A stretch of 9,061 nucleotides of DNA from Candidatus Stahliibacteriota bacterium (GCA_030613445.1 JAUWLY010000099.1:1-9061), one strand, 5' to 3'. Shown: positions 1 to 6,573, numbered from the stretch's first letter. Translations and numbers: made by a program. Notes: generated by a model from the sequence alone, not told the origin.

Positions 1-358
1 CGCCCCAAGCAATACTCATGACCCTGGCTGTTCTATTGATGACTGGGCCGAAATAGTCGTCACCGCGTTTATCTGCGTGACCAGCATGTAAGCCAATGCG
101 CACGCGTAAGTCACCTAGCTCACCCCAGTTCTCCCCAGCCAGGCTCTTTTGGACATTTAACGCACATTCGATGGGTTGACCATCATCAAAAATAGCAAAG
201 AAACCATCACCTGTATGTTTTATTACTTTACCACCATGACTCTCGACGTTTTCTTTGATAACCGCATCGTGTCTTACAAGACACTCTTTCATCAACTCAG
301 GATGTTCTTCCCATTTTTTAGTAGAACCTTCGATATCAGTAAAGAGAAAAATAGCCAT
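1..358 (-). CDS. Class III adenylate/guanylate cyclase, N-terminal catalytic domain (3' end beyond window)
   Basis: The first 119 residues are visible; the gene runs off the left edge. They form a class III nucleotide cyclase catalytic domain, which makes cAMP or cGMP from ATP or GTP. The opening FLFTDIEGST carries the first metal-binding aspartate (D8). KHTGDGFFAIF carries the second (D51) and a lysine (K47) where adenylate cyclases have the base-selecting lysine. RVRIGLHAG follows, and VINRTARV supplies the transition-state pair N108 and R112. All expected catalytic residues are present, so an active enzyme is likely, with ATP the more probable substrate. The ATG at 358 is fixed because an in-frame TAG directly precedes it and family members start just before this motif. 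No Shine-Dalgarno site is visible. Domains often fused C-terminally in this family (ATPase/TPR, LuxR-type) cannot be checked here. The gene lies 69 bp downstream of the MFS gene but has its own promoter. Confidence 0.93.
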   Translation of the reverse strand, partial: MAIFLFTDIEGSTKKWEEHPELMKECLVRHDAVIKENVESHGGKVIKHTGDGFFAIFDDGQPIECALNVQKSLAGENWGELGDLRVRIGLHAGHADKRGDDYFGPVINRTARVMSIAWG

Positions 359-364
359 CTATCT

Positions 365-392
365 ATTTTATGTAGAATCCACTTGGTGTCAA
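365..392 (-). promoter_or_regulatory. Candidate promoter of the cyclase gene, predicting a leaderless mRNA
   Basis: On the minus strand TTGACA (387-392) is followed by a 16-bp spacer and TAAAAT (365-370). The -10 box ends 6 nt before the cyclase ATG, so transcription should start at or beside the A of the ATG (358-359). This fits the absence of a ribosome binding site. It is predicted from sequence only. Confidence 0.6.
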
Positions 393-400
393 TATTGACA
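387..400. promoter_or_regulatory. Perfect 14-bp palindrome over the cyclase -35 box (possible operator)
   Basis: TGTCAATATTGACA reads the same on both strands and contains the minus-strand -35 hexamer. A dimeric regulator bound here would block RNA polymerase. A palindrome also arises by chance from two facing TTGACA hexamers, so an operator role is an inference. Confidence 0.35.
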
Positions 401-427
401 ATCCGCGGTTGCTGGTACAAATAGCAT

Positions 428-1579
428 CTACTTCTTCCTCAACAACACAAAGATACCAGGTATCAGAAGTAGCGCAATAACTGAATATCCCGCGATTTTG
501 AAACCTTGAGTAAAATAATCGTACATAAAACCACCGATTATCGGTCCAACAACTGATCCCAAATTGGTCAACATATTCAAAGTCCCAATGTTTGAACCTA
601 CTTCAGTGCTGATATTGGTTGCATAAGCACGGGAAATAGGCACAAAAGAACTGATTGACATCCTGAGAATGAAGTAAATAGCTACAAAGATTATGAAAAC
701 TCGAACGAAAGGTAATAAAAGAGCTGCCGCAAAACAAGGAATAATCACAAACCACAACGATCTCTTGATACCGATACTATCGGTAAGGTGAGAAGAACCG
801 TACATTGCGACAATGGTTAAAACATCAAGACCGAGTAACAGGATGGCAATCGCCAATGGCGAAATGCCGTAAAATTCATTGAAAAACACTATTGAAATTG
901 GCGCCAAAGCCATCATTGCTCCAAAAACAAAACCCAGGAGAAAAATTGAATAGGGTGGTTTTCCTTTTTTCTCAATCCTAGGTGCTTTCTTATATTCAGG
1001 AACAAAAAGGGTATCAATAAAACCACCGAAGAGGATAATGGCACCGATGATGAAGATAACCCGGAACGAACTCAACTCGCTCAACCCTATCCGAGCAGTG
1101 ATAATAAGGATGATACCCAATACGGCACGACTCAAAAGACCACCAATCCGTCCGGTGATTTGATACAAAGAAAGTGCTCTTGTCCGATAGGTCTTATCTG
1201 CTTGTTCAACGACGATAATTTGTGTTGCTGGCCACATGAGGCCTGAGCAAATACCTTGACAAAATCTTAAAAAAAGCAGACCGAAATATGAATCAATAAA
1301 AAAATACCCGAAGGCTATCATAAAAACACAGAAGAAACCTATTCTCACATAGATAGTGCGTCGACCAGTTCGATCAGCGTTTTTACCCATCATATAAGCA
1401 GTTACTGCCCTAGCCAACATGAATCCTGAAGTTAGAAGTCCAACCTCAACACCGGTTGCACCAAGACGACGGGCAAAAATCGGCAGGATGGGTCTGAACA
1501 AACCATGACCGAGCATGCCCGCTGCGGCAAGCCCATATAGCATGAGTAGTCGCTTATTAAATAACTTATGTTTTAGCAT
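428..1579 (-). CDS. Major facilitator superfamily transporter, 12 transmembrane helices
   Basis: This 383-residue inner-membrane protein has about twelve hydrophobic segments (roughly 12-32, 43-64, 77-95, 98-118, 136-162, 173-192, 208-232, 239-262, 273-290, 292-315, 328-352, 360-380), split by a basic central loop near 196-208. The loop between helices 2 and 3 carries MFS motif A, GKNADRTGRR (65-74), and a degenerate copy lies near 261-273 in the second half, as expected for a duplicated six-helix fold. RFCQG (105-109) resembles motif B in helix 4. GSVVGPIIGG (341-350) resembles the antiporter motif. Overall it looks like a proton-coupled drug or metabolite exporter; the substrate cannot be read from the sequence. 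It starts 33 bp (11 codons, same frame) after the cysteine synthase stop and has only a weak ribosome binding site, so co-transcription and coupled translation are likely. Export of cysteine or a related metabolite is possible but unproven. Confidence 0.9.
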   Translation of the reverse strand: MLKHKLFNKRLLMLYGLAAAGMLGHGLFRPILPIFARRLGATGVEVGLLTSGFMLARAVTAYMMGKNADRTGRRTIYVRIGFFCVFMIAFGYFFIDSYFGLLFLRFCQGICSGLMWPATQIIVVEQADKTYRTRALSLYQITGRIGGLLSRAVLGIILIITARIGLSELSSFRVIFIIGAIILFGGFIDTLFVPEYKKAPRIEKKGKPPYSIFLLGFVFGAMMALAPISIVFFNEFYGISPLAIAILLLGLDVLTIVAMYGSSHLTDSIGIKRSLWFVIIPCFAAALLLPFVRVFIIFVAIYFILRMSISSFVPISRAYATNISTEVGSNIGTLNMLTNLGSVVGPIIGGFMYDYFTQGFKIAGYSVIALLLIPGIFVLLRKK

Positions 1580-1612
1580 ATGCTCATTTGCTGGCAGGTA
1601 TATTTGTAGTAT

Positions 1613-2521
1613 TTAGGGTGGGCATTTGGCGCAGATAGAACGAAACAGTGTCGTACTCAAATAGCGATCGCCCCGGTCTGGTAAAATCACAACTACTATA
1701 CCGAATTCCCTTTGTTCGGCAGCTCTCAAAGCCCCGACCACAGCTGCGCCACTTGACATTCCGACAAATAACCCCTCTGTTGTTGCTAATTGTCGACACA
1801 TTTCAAATGCCTCACCATCTTCAACCATGATCTTCTCATCCAGCATCTTAGGATCATATATTTCCGGCACAATCGCTTCGTTCATATTCTTCAAGCCCTG
1901 TATTGAATGACCCTCGATCGGTTCAACGCCGATAACTATTACGTCTGGCTTCTTTTCTTTAAGGAACTTACTAATACCCATCAGTGTTCCGGTTGTACCC
2001 ATACCAGCAACAAGAACGTCTATTTGCCCATTGGTCTGTGAGAAAATTTCAGGACCCGTGGTTTCATAGTGGGCAAGGACATTATTTGGGTTCTTGAATT
2101 GATTGGGCATATAATATTTATCTGGTTCTTGCTCTAATATCTTGTGAGCCAATCTTATTGCACCATCAGTACCGTCTCTAGCATGGGTGAGAACAACATC
2201 GGCACCAAAAGCCTCAAGTATGTGCTGGCGTTCAGTGCTAACACATTCAGGCATGATGAGCTTGACACGATAGCCTTTTGCAGCTCCGATCATGGCTAAA
2301 GAAATACCTGTATTACCAGACGTCGGTTCGAGGATTATCTTGTCTTTTGTCAGTTCACCTGACTCCTCTGCATGTTTGAGCATGTAATAGGCTGGACGGT
2401 CCTTTATTGAACCACCGGGATTACACCCTTCAAACTTACCATATATCTTTGCATTTAACTGCCTGTCCAAATTTGTTAACTGAACGAGCGGTGTGTTCCC
2501 GATGCTTGATAATACACTCAT
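1613..2521 (-). CDS. cysM: CysM-type cysteine synthase (possibly O-phosphoserine-dependent)
   Basis: PLP-dependent beta-replacement enzyme making L-cysteine from an activated serine and a sulfur donor, in the cytoplasm. Numbering from the upstream GTG at 2533 (306 aa): SIGNTPLV (10-17), the PLP lysine K44 in NPGGSIKDRP, the substrate loop EPTSGNTG (69-76), the phosphate-binding GMGTTGTLMG (177-186) and SSGAA (260-264). GTTGT and SIKDR match CysM better than CysK. EP-x10-NMNEAIVPEIYDP aligns with M. tuberculosis CysM as I recall it, with K215 at that enzyme's O-phosphoserine-selecting arginine, so phosphoserine or a protein thiocarboxylate donor is plausible; no CysO or Mec gene is nearby. The short tail ends in CAKCPP. 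I chose ATG 2521 because GGAG (2528-2531) lies 6 nt upstream; the in-frame GTG at 2533 overlaps that site and would add four residues. Probably the first gene of an operon with the MFS transporter. Confidence 0.92.
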   Translation of the reverse strand: MSVLSSIGNTPLVQLTNLDRQLNAKIYGKFEGCNPGGSIKDRPAYYMLKHAEESGELTKDKIILEPTSGNTGISLAMIGAAKGYRVKLIMPECVSTERQHILEAFGADVVLTHARDGTDGAIRLAHKILEQEPDKYYMPNQFKNPNNVLAHYETTGPEIFSQTNGQIDVLVAGMGTTGTLMGISKFLKEKKPDVIVIGVEPIEGHSIQGLKNMNEAIVPEIYDPKMLDEKIMVEDGEAFEMCRQLATTEGLFVGMSSGAAVVGALRAAEQREFGIVVVILPDRGDRYLSTTLFRSICAKCPP

Positions 2522-2574
2522 ACCTTTCTCCACGCTCCATAATTTGTCTTTCTGTACACCAGAACAAAGGCATT

Positions 2575-2603
2575 CTTATAATGAAATGACGTAAGCATGT
2601 CAA
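2575..2603 (-). promoter_or_regulatory. Promoter of the cysM-MFS operon overlapping the kinase stop codon
   Basis: On the minus strand a perfect TTGACA (2598-2603) is separated by 17 bp from TATAAG (2575-2580). The TGA inside the -35 box is the stop codon of the upstream histidine kinase. Transcription would start near 2567-2570, giving a leader of about 47 nt before the cysM ATG, with GGAG at 2528-2531. It lets cysM be expressed independently of the kinase. Confidence 0.7.
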
Positions 2604-4519
2604 CCTTTCTCTCGATTAATGTGTATGTCAAATTCTGTACCTCTATCTGGCTCACTCGTTATGTTAATTTCTCCATTGTGGTCCTTAATTATCTTCTGAG
2701 CAATAAAAAGCCCTAATCCAGTCCCTTTCTTCTTGGTGGTAAAATAGGGTGTAAAGATCCTTTCTTGCTCCTCTGAATCCATGCCTTTACCATTATCTGC
2801 GATTTTCAATTGAATAGAACCATTGTGCTCAGCAAGATCAATGGTAATAAGCCTTTTTCTATCCTTGATATCAGAAAAAGAATCCACAGCATTGATCAGT
2901 ATATTCAGTACTGCCCTTTTGAAATCTCCCATATTTCCACAGAGTTTAATATCTTTTTTAATGTTACACTTTAACTTTATATTATCCTTATTTGCCTGTT
3001 CTTTTATAAGGTCTATTGTGTCTTTAACCACTAAAGCTAGGTTGAACTCTTTGTTCTCCTTTATCTTTGACCGAGCCAAACTCAGAAAATCATTCAGTAT
3101 CTTATTTAGCGCTTCTATCTCCTTTTGTATCGTTGTTGTAAGGTGTATGTATCCCTTATCTTCCTGACTGAACTCTTTTACCAATCGCTGCGTGGCAATC
3201 GACAAACTATTCAAAGGGTTCTTAATCTCATGGGCGAAATTCGCAACCAGGTTGCCGAGAAACTTTAGGCGCTCACTCTCTTCCCTTTCTTTTTCAAAGG
3301 CTCTCAATTCTGTAACGTCACGCAGTACTGAAATGGCTCCGTTGATTCTTTTCTTGGCATCAAGCAGTGGATAGGTAGAATATTGGATATTACGTTTAAA
3401 CAAATTCTTCTCATTGATAACCTTTGTCCCTTTTTTCAATATCTGTTGTATATCAAAAGGATCATTTTCAAATAATTGGAAATAATTGTGATTTAAAAGT
3501 ATTTTTTCGTCAAACGAGGACAGACGACTGAATGCTTCGTTTACACCAATAACAAGTCCTTTACTGTCCACTGTCAGAACACCATCCTCAACGGCACTGA
3601 GTGTCTTATCAAACAACCCCCTGAGGTCCATATAGGACTGATACTTAACAAAGAAGTAAAAAAGCACTAACCCGGCACCAAAAAGGATAACAAAAAGAAC
3701 TAGTAACTGTCGTTCAGTCGCTTTCACATGACGATAGTAGCTATCTAGACTAATGCCAATCCTAAATAAACCAAGTATCTGACCACTCACGATAAATGGT
3801 CGGATCAATTCAAGAACACTCTTGTCCTCAAACTCAGCTATTCTACTTGATTCAATATATCGCTCGTAGACATCTACCAACACTGAATCGTCTTCAATTT
3901 TTGTAATGGTTTGAATATTAGGCGTGGCAAAAATAATCCCCTTCTTGTCCTGGAGAACGAGATATTCTATCATTGGATTCATTGATAATTGGGTAATGAT
4001 CTTGTTAATGCCAAATTCTTGTCTGAATCGTTGAATCTCCTCTGCAGAAATTTCGATTTGAAAAACATTTTGTTGCGTTTTATAAACAAAACGCATATGC
4101 TTCTTTTGACCAATATTGAAGTACTCGTATGCGATCTTTTCCTTGGCCGTGAAGATACTGCTTGATATCTTTAAAGGATTACCAGAACTGAGTATCATCT
4201 TCTTAGAATGTATGTCGAAAACAGCAATAGAATTCAAGTGGAAACTATGCCTTATTTTACCAGTTACTGCCTTATTAAAGCCAGTTGCTTCAAGATAGTG
4301 GCAAACACTTATCATCTTATCAATAATTTCATCTTCGTACTTGCCTTCCGCAAAAATAGAATTTTCCTGGGTCGACGCCACAACCAGAAGCAATGAACGC
4401 CCCTCTTCTTTGATCAAATGCATCATCTCACGTCGACTATTTACTATGCCGAGGGTCATAAAAATGCCAAGAATAATTAGCAAGATAACTGCAATCAAGA
4501 TGTATCTTCTTGACTTCAC
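2600..4519 (-). CDS. Membrane sensor histidine kinase with extracytoplasmic sensor and PAS domain
   Basis: This 639-residue kinase of a two-component system sits in the inner membrane. One helix (about 6-26), an extracytoplasmic sensor of about 240 residues that may be Cache-like, and a second helix (about 271-291) lead to a cytoplasmic PAS domain (about 303-405). The dimerisation domain follows with phospho-acceptor H430 in NFAHEIKNPLN. The ATPase domain has the N box NILINAVDS (catalytic N543), G1 box DNGKGM (575-580), F box FTPYF (589-593) and G2 box GTGLGL (599-604). All catalytic motifs are intact. The H box and PAS layout resemble NtrB/AtoS-type kinases, whose partners are often sigma-54 activators. 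No response regulator is adjacent: cysM lies downstream and a gene-free gap upstream. The start is GTG at 4519, with GAGG (4527-4530) 7 nt before it. The sensed signal is unknown. Confidence 0.95.
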   Translation of the reverse strand: MKSRRYILIAVILLIILGIFMTLGIVNSRREMMHLIKEEGRSLLLVVASTQENSIFAEGKYEDEIIDKMISVCHYLEATGFNKAVTGKIRHSFHLNSIAVFDIHSKKMILSSGNPLKISSSIFTAKEKIAYEYFNIGQKKHMRFVYKTQQNVFQIEISAEEIQRFRQEFGINKIITQLSMNPMIEYLVLQDKKGIIFATPNIQTITKIEDDSVLVDVYERYIESSRIAEFEDKSVLELIRPFIVSGQILGLFRIGISLDSYYRHVKATERQLLVLFVILFGAGLVLFYFFVKYQSYMDLRGLFDKTLSAVEDGVLTVDSKGLVIGVNEAFSRLSSFDEKILLNHNYFQLFENDPFDIQQILKKGTKVINEKNLFKRNIQYSTYPLLDAKKRINGAISVLRDVTELRAFEKEREESERLKFLGNLVANFAHEIKNPLNSLSIATQRLVKEFSQEDKGYIHLTTTIQKEIEALNKILNDFLSLARSKIKENKEFNLALVVKDTIDLIKEQANKDNIKLKCNIKKDIKLCGNMGDFKRAVLNILINAVDSFSDIKDRKRLITIDLAEHNGSIQLKIADNGKGMDSEEQERIFTPYFTTKKKGTGLGLFIAQKIIKDHNGEINITSEPDRGTEFDIHINREKG

Positions 4520-4556
4520 AATAATGCCTCAACTAACATTGTATTAAACACGTTCT

Positions 4557-4585
4557 ATGATAATCGAGAAACCGATGAAAGTCAA
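4557..4585 (-). promoter_or_regulatory. Promoter of the histidine kinase gene
   Basis: On the minus strand TTGACT (4580-4585) and TATCAT (4557-4562) are 17 bp apart, each one or two mismatches from the sigma-70 consensus. The predicted start near 4550 leaves a leader of about 30 nt containing the GAGG ribosome binding site at 4527-4530. Confidence 0.6.
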
Positions 4586-4609
4586 GCATTGTAGAAAAGC
4601 TTGTTTTTT

Positions 4610-4672
4610 CCTTCTTTGTCATTCCTGTTTCCTTCTTTGTCATTCCTGTTTTCTTCTTTGTCATTCCCGCGC
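4610..4672. repeat. 21-bp tandem repeat, two identical copies and one diverged copy
   Basis: Units at 4610-4630 and 4631-4651 are identical, built around CTTCTTTGTCATTCCTG. The third (4652-4672) matches through CTTCTTTGTCATTCC, then changes into the GC-rich arm of the following hairpin. The repeated piece therefore corresponds to the left flank and arm of the hairpin element, suggesting slippage or repeated partial insertion. Confidence 0.85.
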
Positions 4673-4682
4673 AGGCGGGAAT
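4663..4682. repeat. ATTCCC(N8)GGGAAT palindromic repeat (dRS3-like hairpin)
   Basis: Perfect 8-bp arms, ATTCCCGC (4663-4670) and GCGGGAAT (4675-4682), flank a GCAG loop. The pattern fits the ATTCCC-N8-GGGAAT consensus of the Neisseria dRS3 element, and similar hairpins are scattered through many bacterial genomes. There is no T-run on either strand, so it does not look like a terminator. Confidence 0.8.
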
Positions 4683-4736
4683 CCAGAAAGTATACCAGTA
4701 CCGTTTCAAATTATTAATGTCCGATTTTCCAATTCC

Positions 4737-4916
4737 GTAGTGGCCGAGCCCTGTGAAATACTACAAGACTTGAGACGAAAAACAAACACCAATTTCATAA
4801 CAAAAACAATAAATGTAAAGAAACCTTTGTCTGTTATTTCACGGGGCGAACTTACTCGACTAACAATGCAGACCAGGCCTTCGTCCCGAGCTCAGGTCGA
4901 GGGGGTCTGCCACTAC
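4737..4916. repeat. Inverted-repeat-bounded 180-bp element (MITE-like or structured RNA)
   Basis: The ends form an imperfect inverted repeat: GTAGTGGC (4737-4744) is complementary to GCCACTAC (4909-4916), and 12 of 14 bases match when extended inward. A second pair lies inside, GCCCTGTGAAATA (4748-4760) with TATTTCACGGGGC (4835-4847), 13 pairs including one G-U. A third hairpin occupies 4868-4910. No coding sequence is apparent. It could be a miniature mobile element without transposase, an intergenic repeat family or a structured RNA. No flanking target duplication was identified. Confidence 0.55.
4868..4910. repeat. Long imperfect hairpin inside the 180-bp element
   Basis: The outer stem pairs GCAGACC (4868-4874) with GGTCTGC (4904-4910). 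CCTTCG pairs with CGAGGG further in, and the centre is the palindrome GAGCTC. The apical sequence resembles the hairpin at 8610-8629. No T-tract follows, so it is not a typical intrinsic terminator. Confidence 0.6.
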
Positions 4917-4996
4917 ACTTTTCTGATGTTCGCGCAAAACTAAAACACGAACTATTTGAAACGACACCAGAGTGTACGCACTTTCACAAATCCTCA

Positions 4997-5024
4997 TTGA
5001 CATACTTACTAGATAGATTATAAT
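4997..5024 (+). promoter_or_regulatory. Consensus promoter of rtcB
   Basis: A perfect TTGACA (4997-5002) and a perfect TATAAT (5019-5024) are 16 bp apart. Transcription should start near 5030-5031, leaving a leader of only about 15 nt that is essentially the ribosome binding site AAAGGAGG (5030-5037), 7 nt before the ATG. This predicts strong, constitutive-type expression; a repressor site cannot be excluded. Confidence 0.8.
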
Positions 5025-5044
5025 TTCATAAAGGAGGATAAACT

Positions 5045-6499
5045 ATGGGTTGGCACGGTGAGTTAATAAAGATCGACAATAATCGGTACAAGATCCCTAA
5101 AAGCTATAAATCGGGTATGAGAACAGATGGACTTATCTACGCATCAGAGAATATGGTGTCCAAGATCAACGAAGACCAAGCTCCTGAGCAGATCGCAAAT
5201 GTTGCAACGTTGCCGGGCATTATTGGTTATGCGATGGCAATGCCTGATATCCACTGGGGGTATGGCTTCCCGATCGGAGGTGTTGCTGCATTTGACATAG
5301 ATGAGGGTATAATTTCACCAGGTGGTGTTGGTTATGATATCAATTGCGGGGTACGGCTGTTGCGTACTGATCTTAGTGAAGAGGATGTAAAAGATAAGAT
5401 CAAAGCATTGATAAGGGCTCTGTTTAACAATGTACCATCGGGCGTCGGTTCAAAAGGTAAGATCCGTATTGATGATAAAGAAGTAAAAGAAGTCCTGCGT
5501 AACGGCGCGCAGTGGGCATTGAAAAAGGGTTATGGTTGGCAAGAGGATGTCGAGAAAATTGAAGATAAAGGTGTGCTCCAAGGAGCTAACCCAGACAGCG
5601 TATCAAGGAGGGCGATCGAGCGTGGCCGTCCGCAATTAGGCACCTTGGGCGCAGGGAATCACTTTATGGAAATTCAAGTGGTTGATGATATATACGACCA
5701 GGAATCTGCAAAGACCTTGGGCATCGAACATATTGGTCAGGTTACCATTATGATACATACTGGTTCCCGAGGACTCGGCTATCAAATATGCGACGACAAT
5801 GTGAAAATCCTTGGCAAAGTAACGAGGAAATACGGCATCAGTATCCCGGACCGACAATTGGCTTGTGCACCTATCAAATCGCCCGAGGGGAAGTCATATT
5901 TTGAGCAAATGGCATGTGCAGCGAATTATGCCTGGGCAAATCGCCAATGCATTATGCACTGGGTACGAGAGGCATTTGAAAAAGTATTGGGTAAAAAAGC
6001 TGAAGATCTAGGTATGAACCTCATCTATGATGTTACCCACAATATCGCTAAATTCGAAGAACACATGGTGTCTGGCGAAACAAAAAAGGTCTGCGTTCAC
6101 CGCAAAGGAGCTACTCGGGCATTTGCGCCAGGTCATAAGGATATACCAGAAATCTATAGAAACCTCGGTCAACCTGTTTTAATCCCGGGTGATATGGGAA
6201 CCCATTCATACCTCCTCTTGGGTACACAAAAGGCAATGCAAGAGACATTCGGGTCAACATGTCACGGTGCAGGCAGGCTAATGTCACGTTCTGCGGCAAT
6301 GCGTCAAACAAAAGGACGCCGCATCGAACAAGAACTCGCAAAAAAAGGTGTTTATGTTCTATCGGCGAGCAATGAGGTCTTGAGACAGGAAATACCTGAA
6401 GCGTATAAAGACATTGATATGGTGGTCGATGCCGTCCATCAAGCTGGCATTTCACGAAAAATCGTCAGGATGAGACCGATCGGAGTAGTAAAAGGATAG
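5045..6499 (+). CDS. rtcB: RNA-splicing ligase RtcB
   Basis: RtcB joins RNA 2',3'-cyclic phosphate or 3'-phosphate ends to 5'-OH ends using GTP and Mn2+. Archaeal and metazoan forms splice tRNA; bacterial ones are thought to repair or recycle cleaved RNA. The 484-residue length matches the family. Metal and guanylate residues are all present: D98 and C101 in GYDINCGVR, N205 and H206 in AGNHFME, H238 in HTGSRGLG, H332 in DVTHNIAKFEEH and the guanylated H407 in STCHGAGR. These parallel D95, C98, N202, H203, H234, H329 and H404 of the Pyrococcus enzyme. The ATG at 5045 has an excellent ribosome binding site. The gene has its own consensus promoter and no adjacent archease, RtcA or RtcR gene. It is followed, after 138 bp, by uvrC in the same direction. 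Activity is very likely; the natural RNA substrate is unknown. Confidence 0.98.
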   Translation: MGWHGELIKIDNNRYKIPKSYKSGMRTDGLIYASENMVSKINEDQAPEQIANVATLPGIIGYAMAMPDIHWGYGFPIGGVAAFDIDEGIISPGGVGYDINCGVRLLRTDLSEEDVKDKIKALIRALFNNVPSGVGSKGKIRIDDKEVKEVLRNGAQWALKKGYGWQEDVEKIEDKGVLQGANPDSVSRRAIERGRPQLGTLGAGNHFMEIQVVDDIYDQESAKTLGIEHIGQVTIMIHTGSRGLGYQICDDNVKILGKVTRKYGISIPDRQLACAPIKSPEGKSYFEQMACAANYAWANRQCIMHWVREAFEKVLGKKAEDLGMNLIYDVTHNIAKFEEHMVSGETKKVCVHRKGATRAFAPGHKDIPEIYRNLGQPVLIPGDMGTHSYLLLGTQKAMQETFGSTCHGAGRLMSRSAAMRQTKGRRIEQELAKKGVYVLSASNEVLRQEIPEAYKDIDMVVDAVHQAGISRKIVRMRPIGVVKG

Positions 6500-6503
6500 T
6501 GAA

Positions 6504-6538
6504 GTGCGTAGGGCGTATTGCGTAAAGCGTAGGGCGCC
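6504..6538 (+). repeat. Tandem heptamer repeat NNGCGTA
   Basis: Four consecutive 7-mers, GTGCGTA, GGGCGTA, TTGCGTA and AAGCGTA (6504-6531), plus a degenerate fifth GGGCGCC, begin 5 nt after the rtcB stop. Only the GCGTA core is constant. A similar AAGCGTA-AGGAGTA run occurs on the minus strand at the 3' end of the CorC-like gene (around 8728-8742). Function is unknown. Confidence 0.7.
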
Positions 6539-6573
6539 AGCGAAGCATGCAGTAAGGACTAAGCAATGATAAA

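Larger units (their letters stand above)
4520..5044. other. Gene-free divergent intergenic region of 525 bp
   Basis: The region separates the minus-strand kinase gene from plus-strand rtcB. It holds the kinase promoter at the left, a 21-bp tandem repeat with a hairpin (4610-4682), an inverted-repeat-bounded segment (4737-4916) and the rtcB promoter at the right. A plus-strand open frame at 4557-4943 reads straight through the repeats, has no ribosome binding site and resembles no family I know, so it is not called. I see nothing recognisable in 4683-4736 or 4917-4996. Confidence 0.8.

Noticed and set aside
176..424. Plus-strand open frame opposite the cyclase start
   Set aside because: It is antisense to a clear cyclase domain and to the intergenic promoter, with no family resemblance.
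4610..4672. CRISPR array
   Set aside because: The 21-bp units abut with no spacers, and no cas gene is present.
4868..4910. Intrinsic terminator
   Set aside because: The stem is strong, but no T-tract follows on either strand and no gene ends nearby.
4557..4943. Plus-strand open frame of 128 codons between the kinase and rtcB
   Set aside because: It reads through the tandem repeats and hairpins, has no ribosome binding site, overlaps the kinase promoter and has repeat-derived composition.
5025..5044. Riboswitch or attenuator upstream of rtcB
   Set aside because: The predicted leader is about 15 nt and holds only the ribosome binding site.
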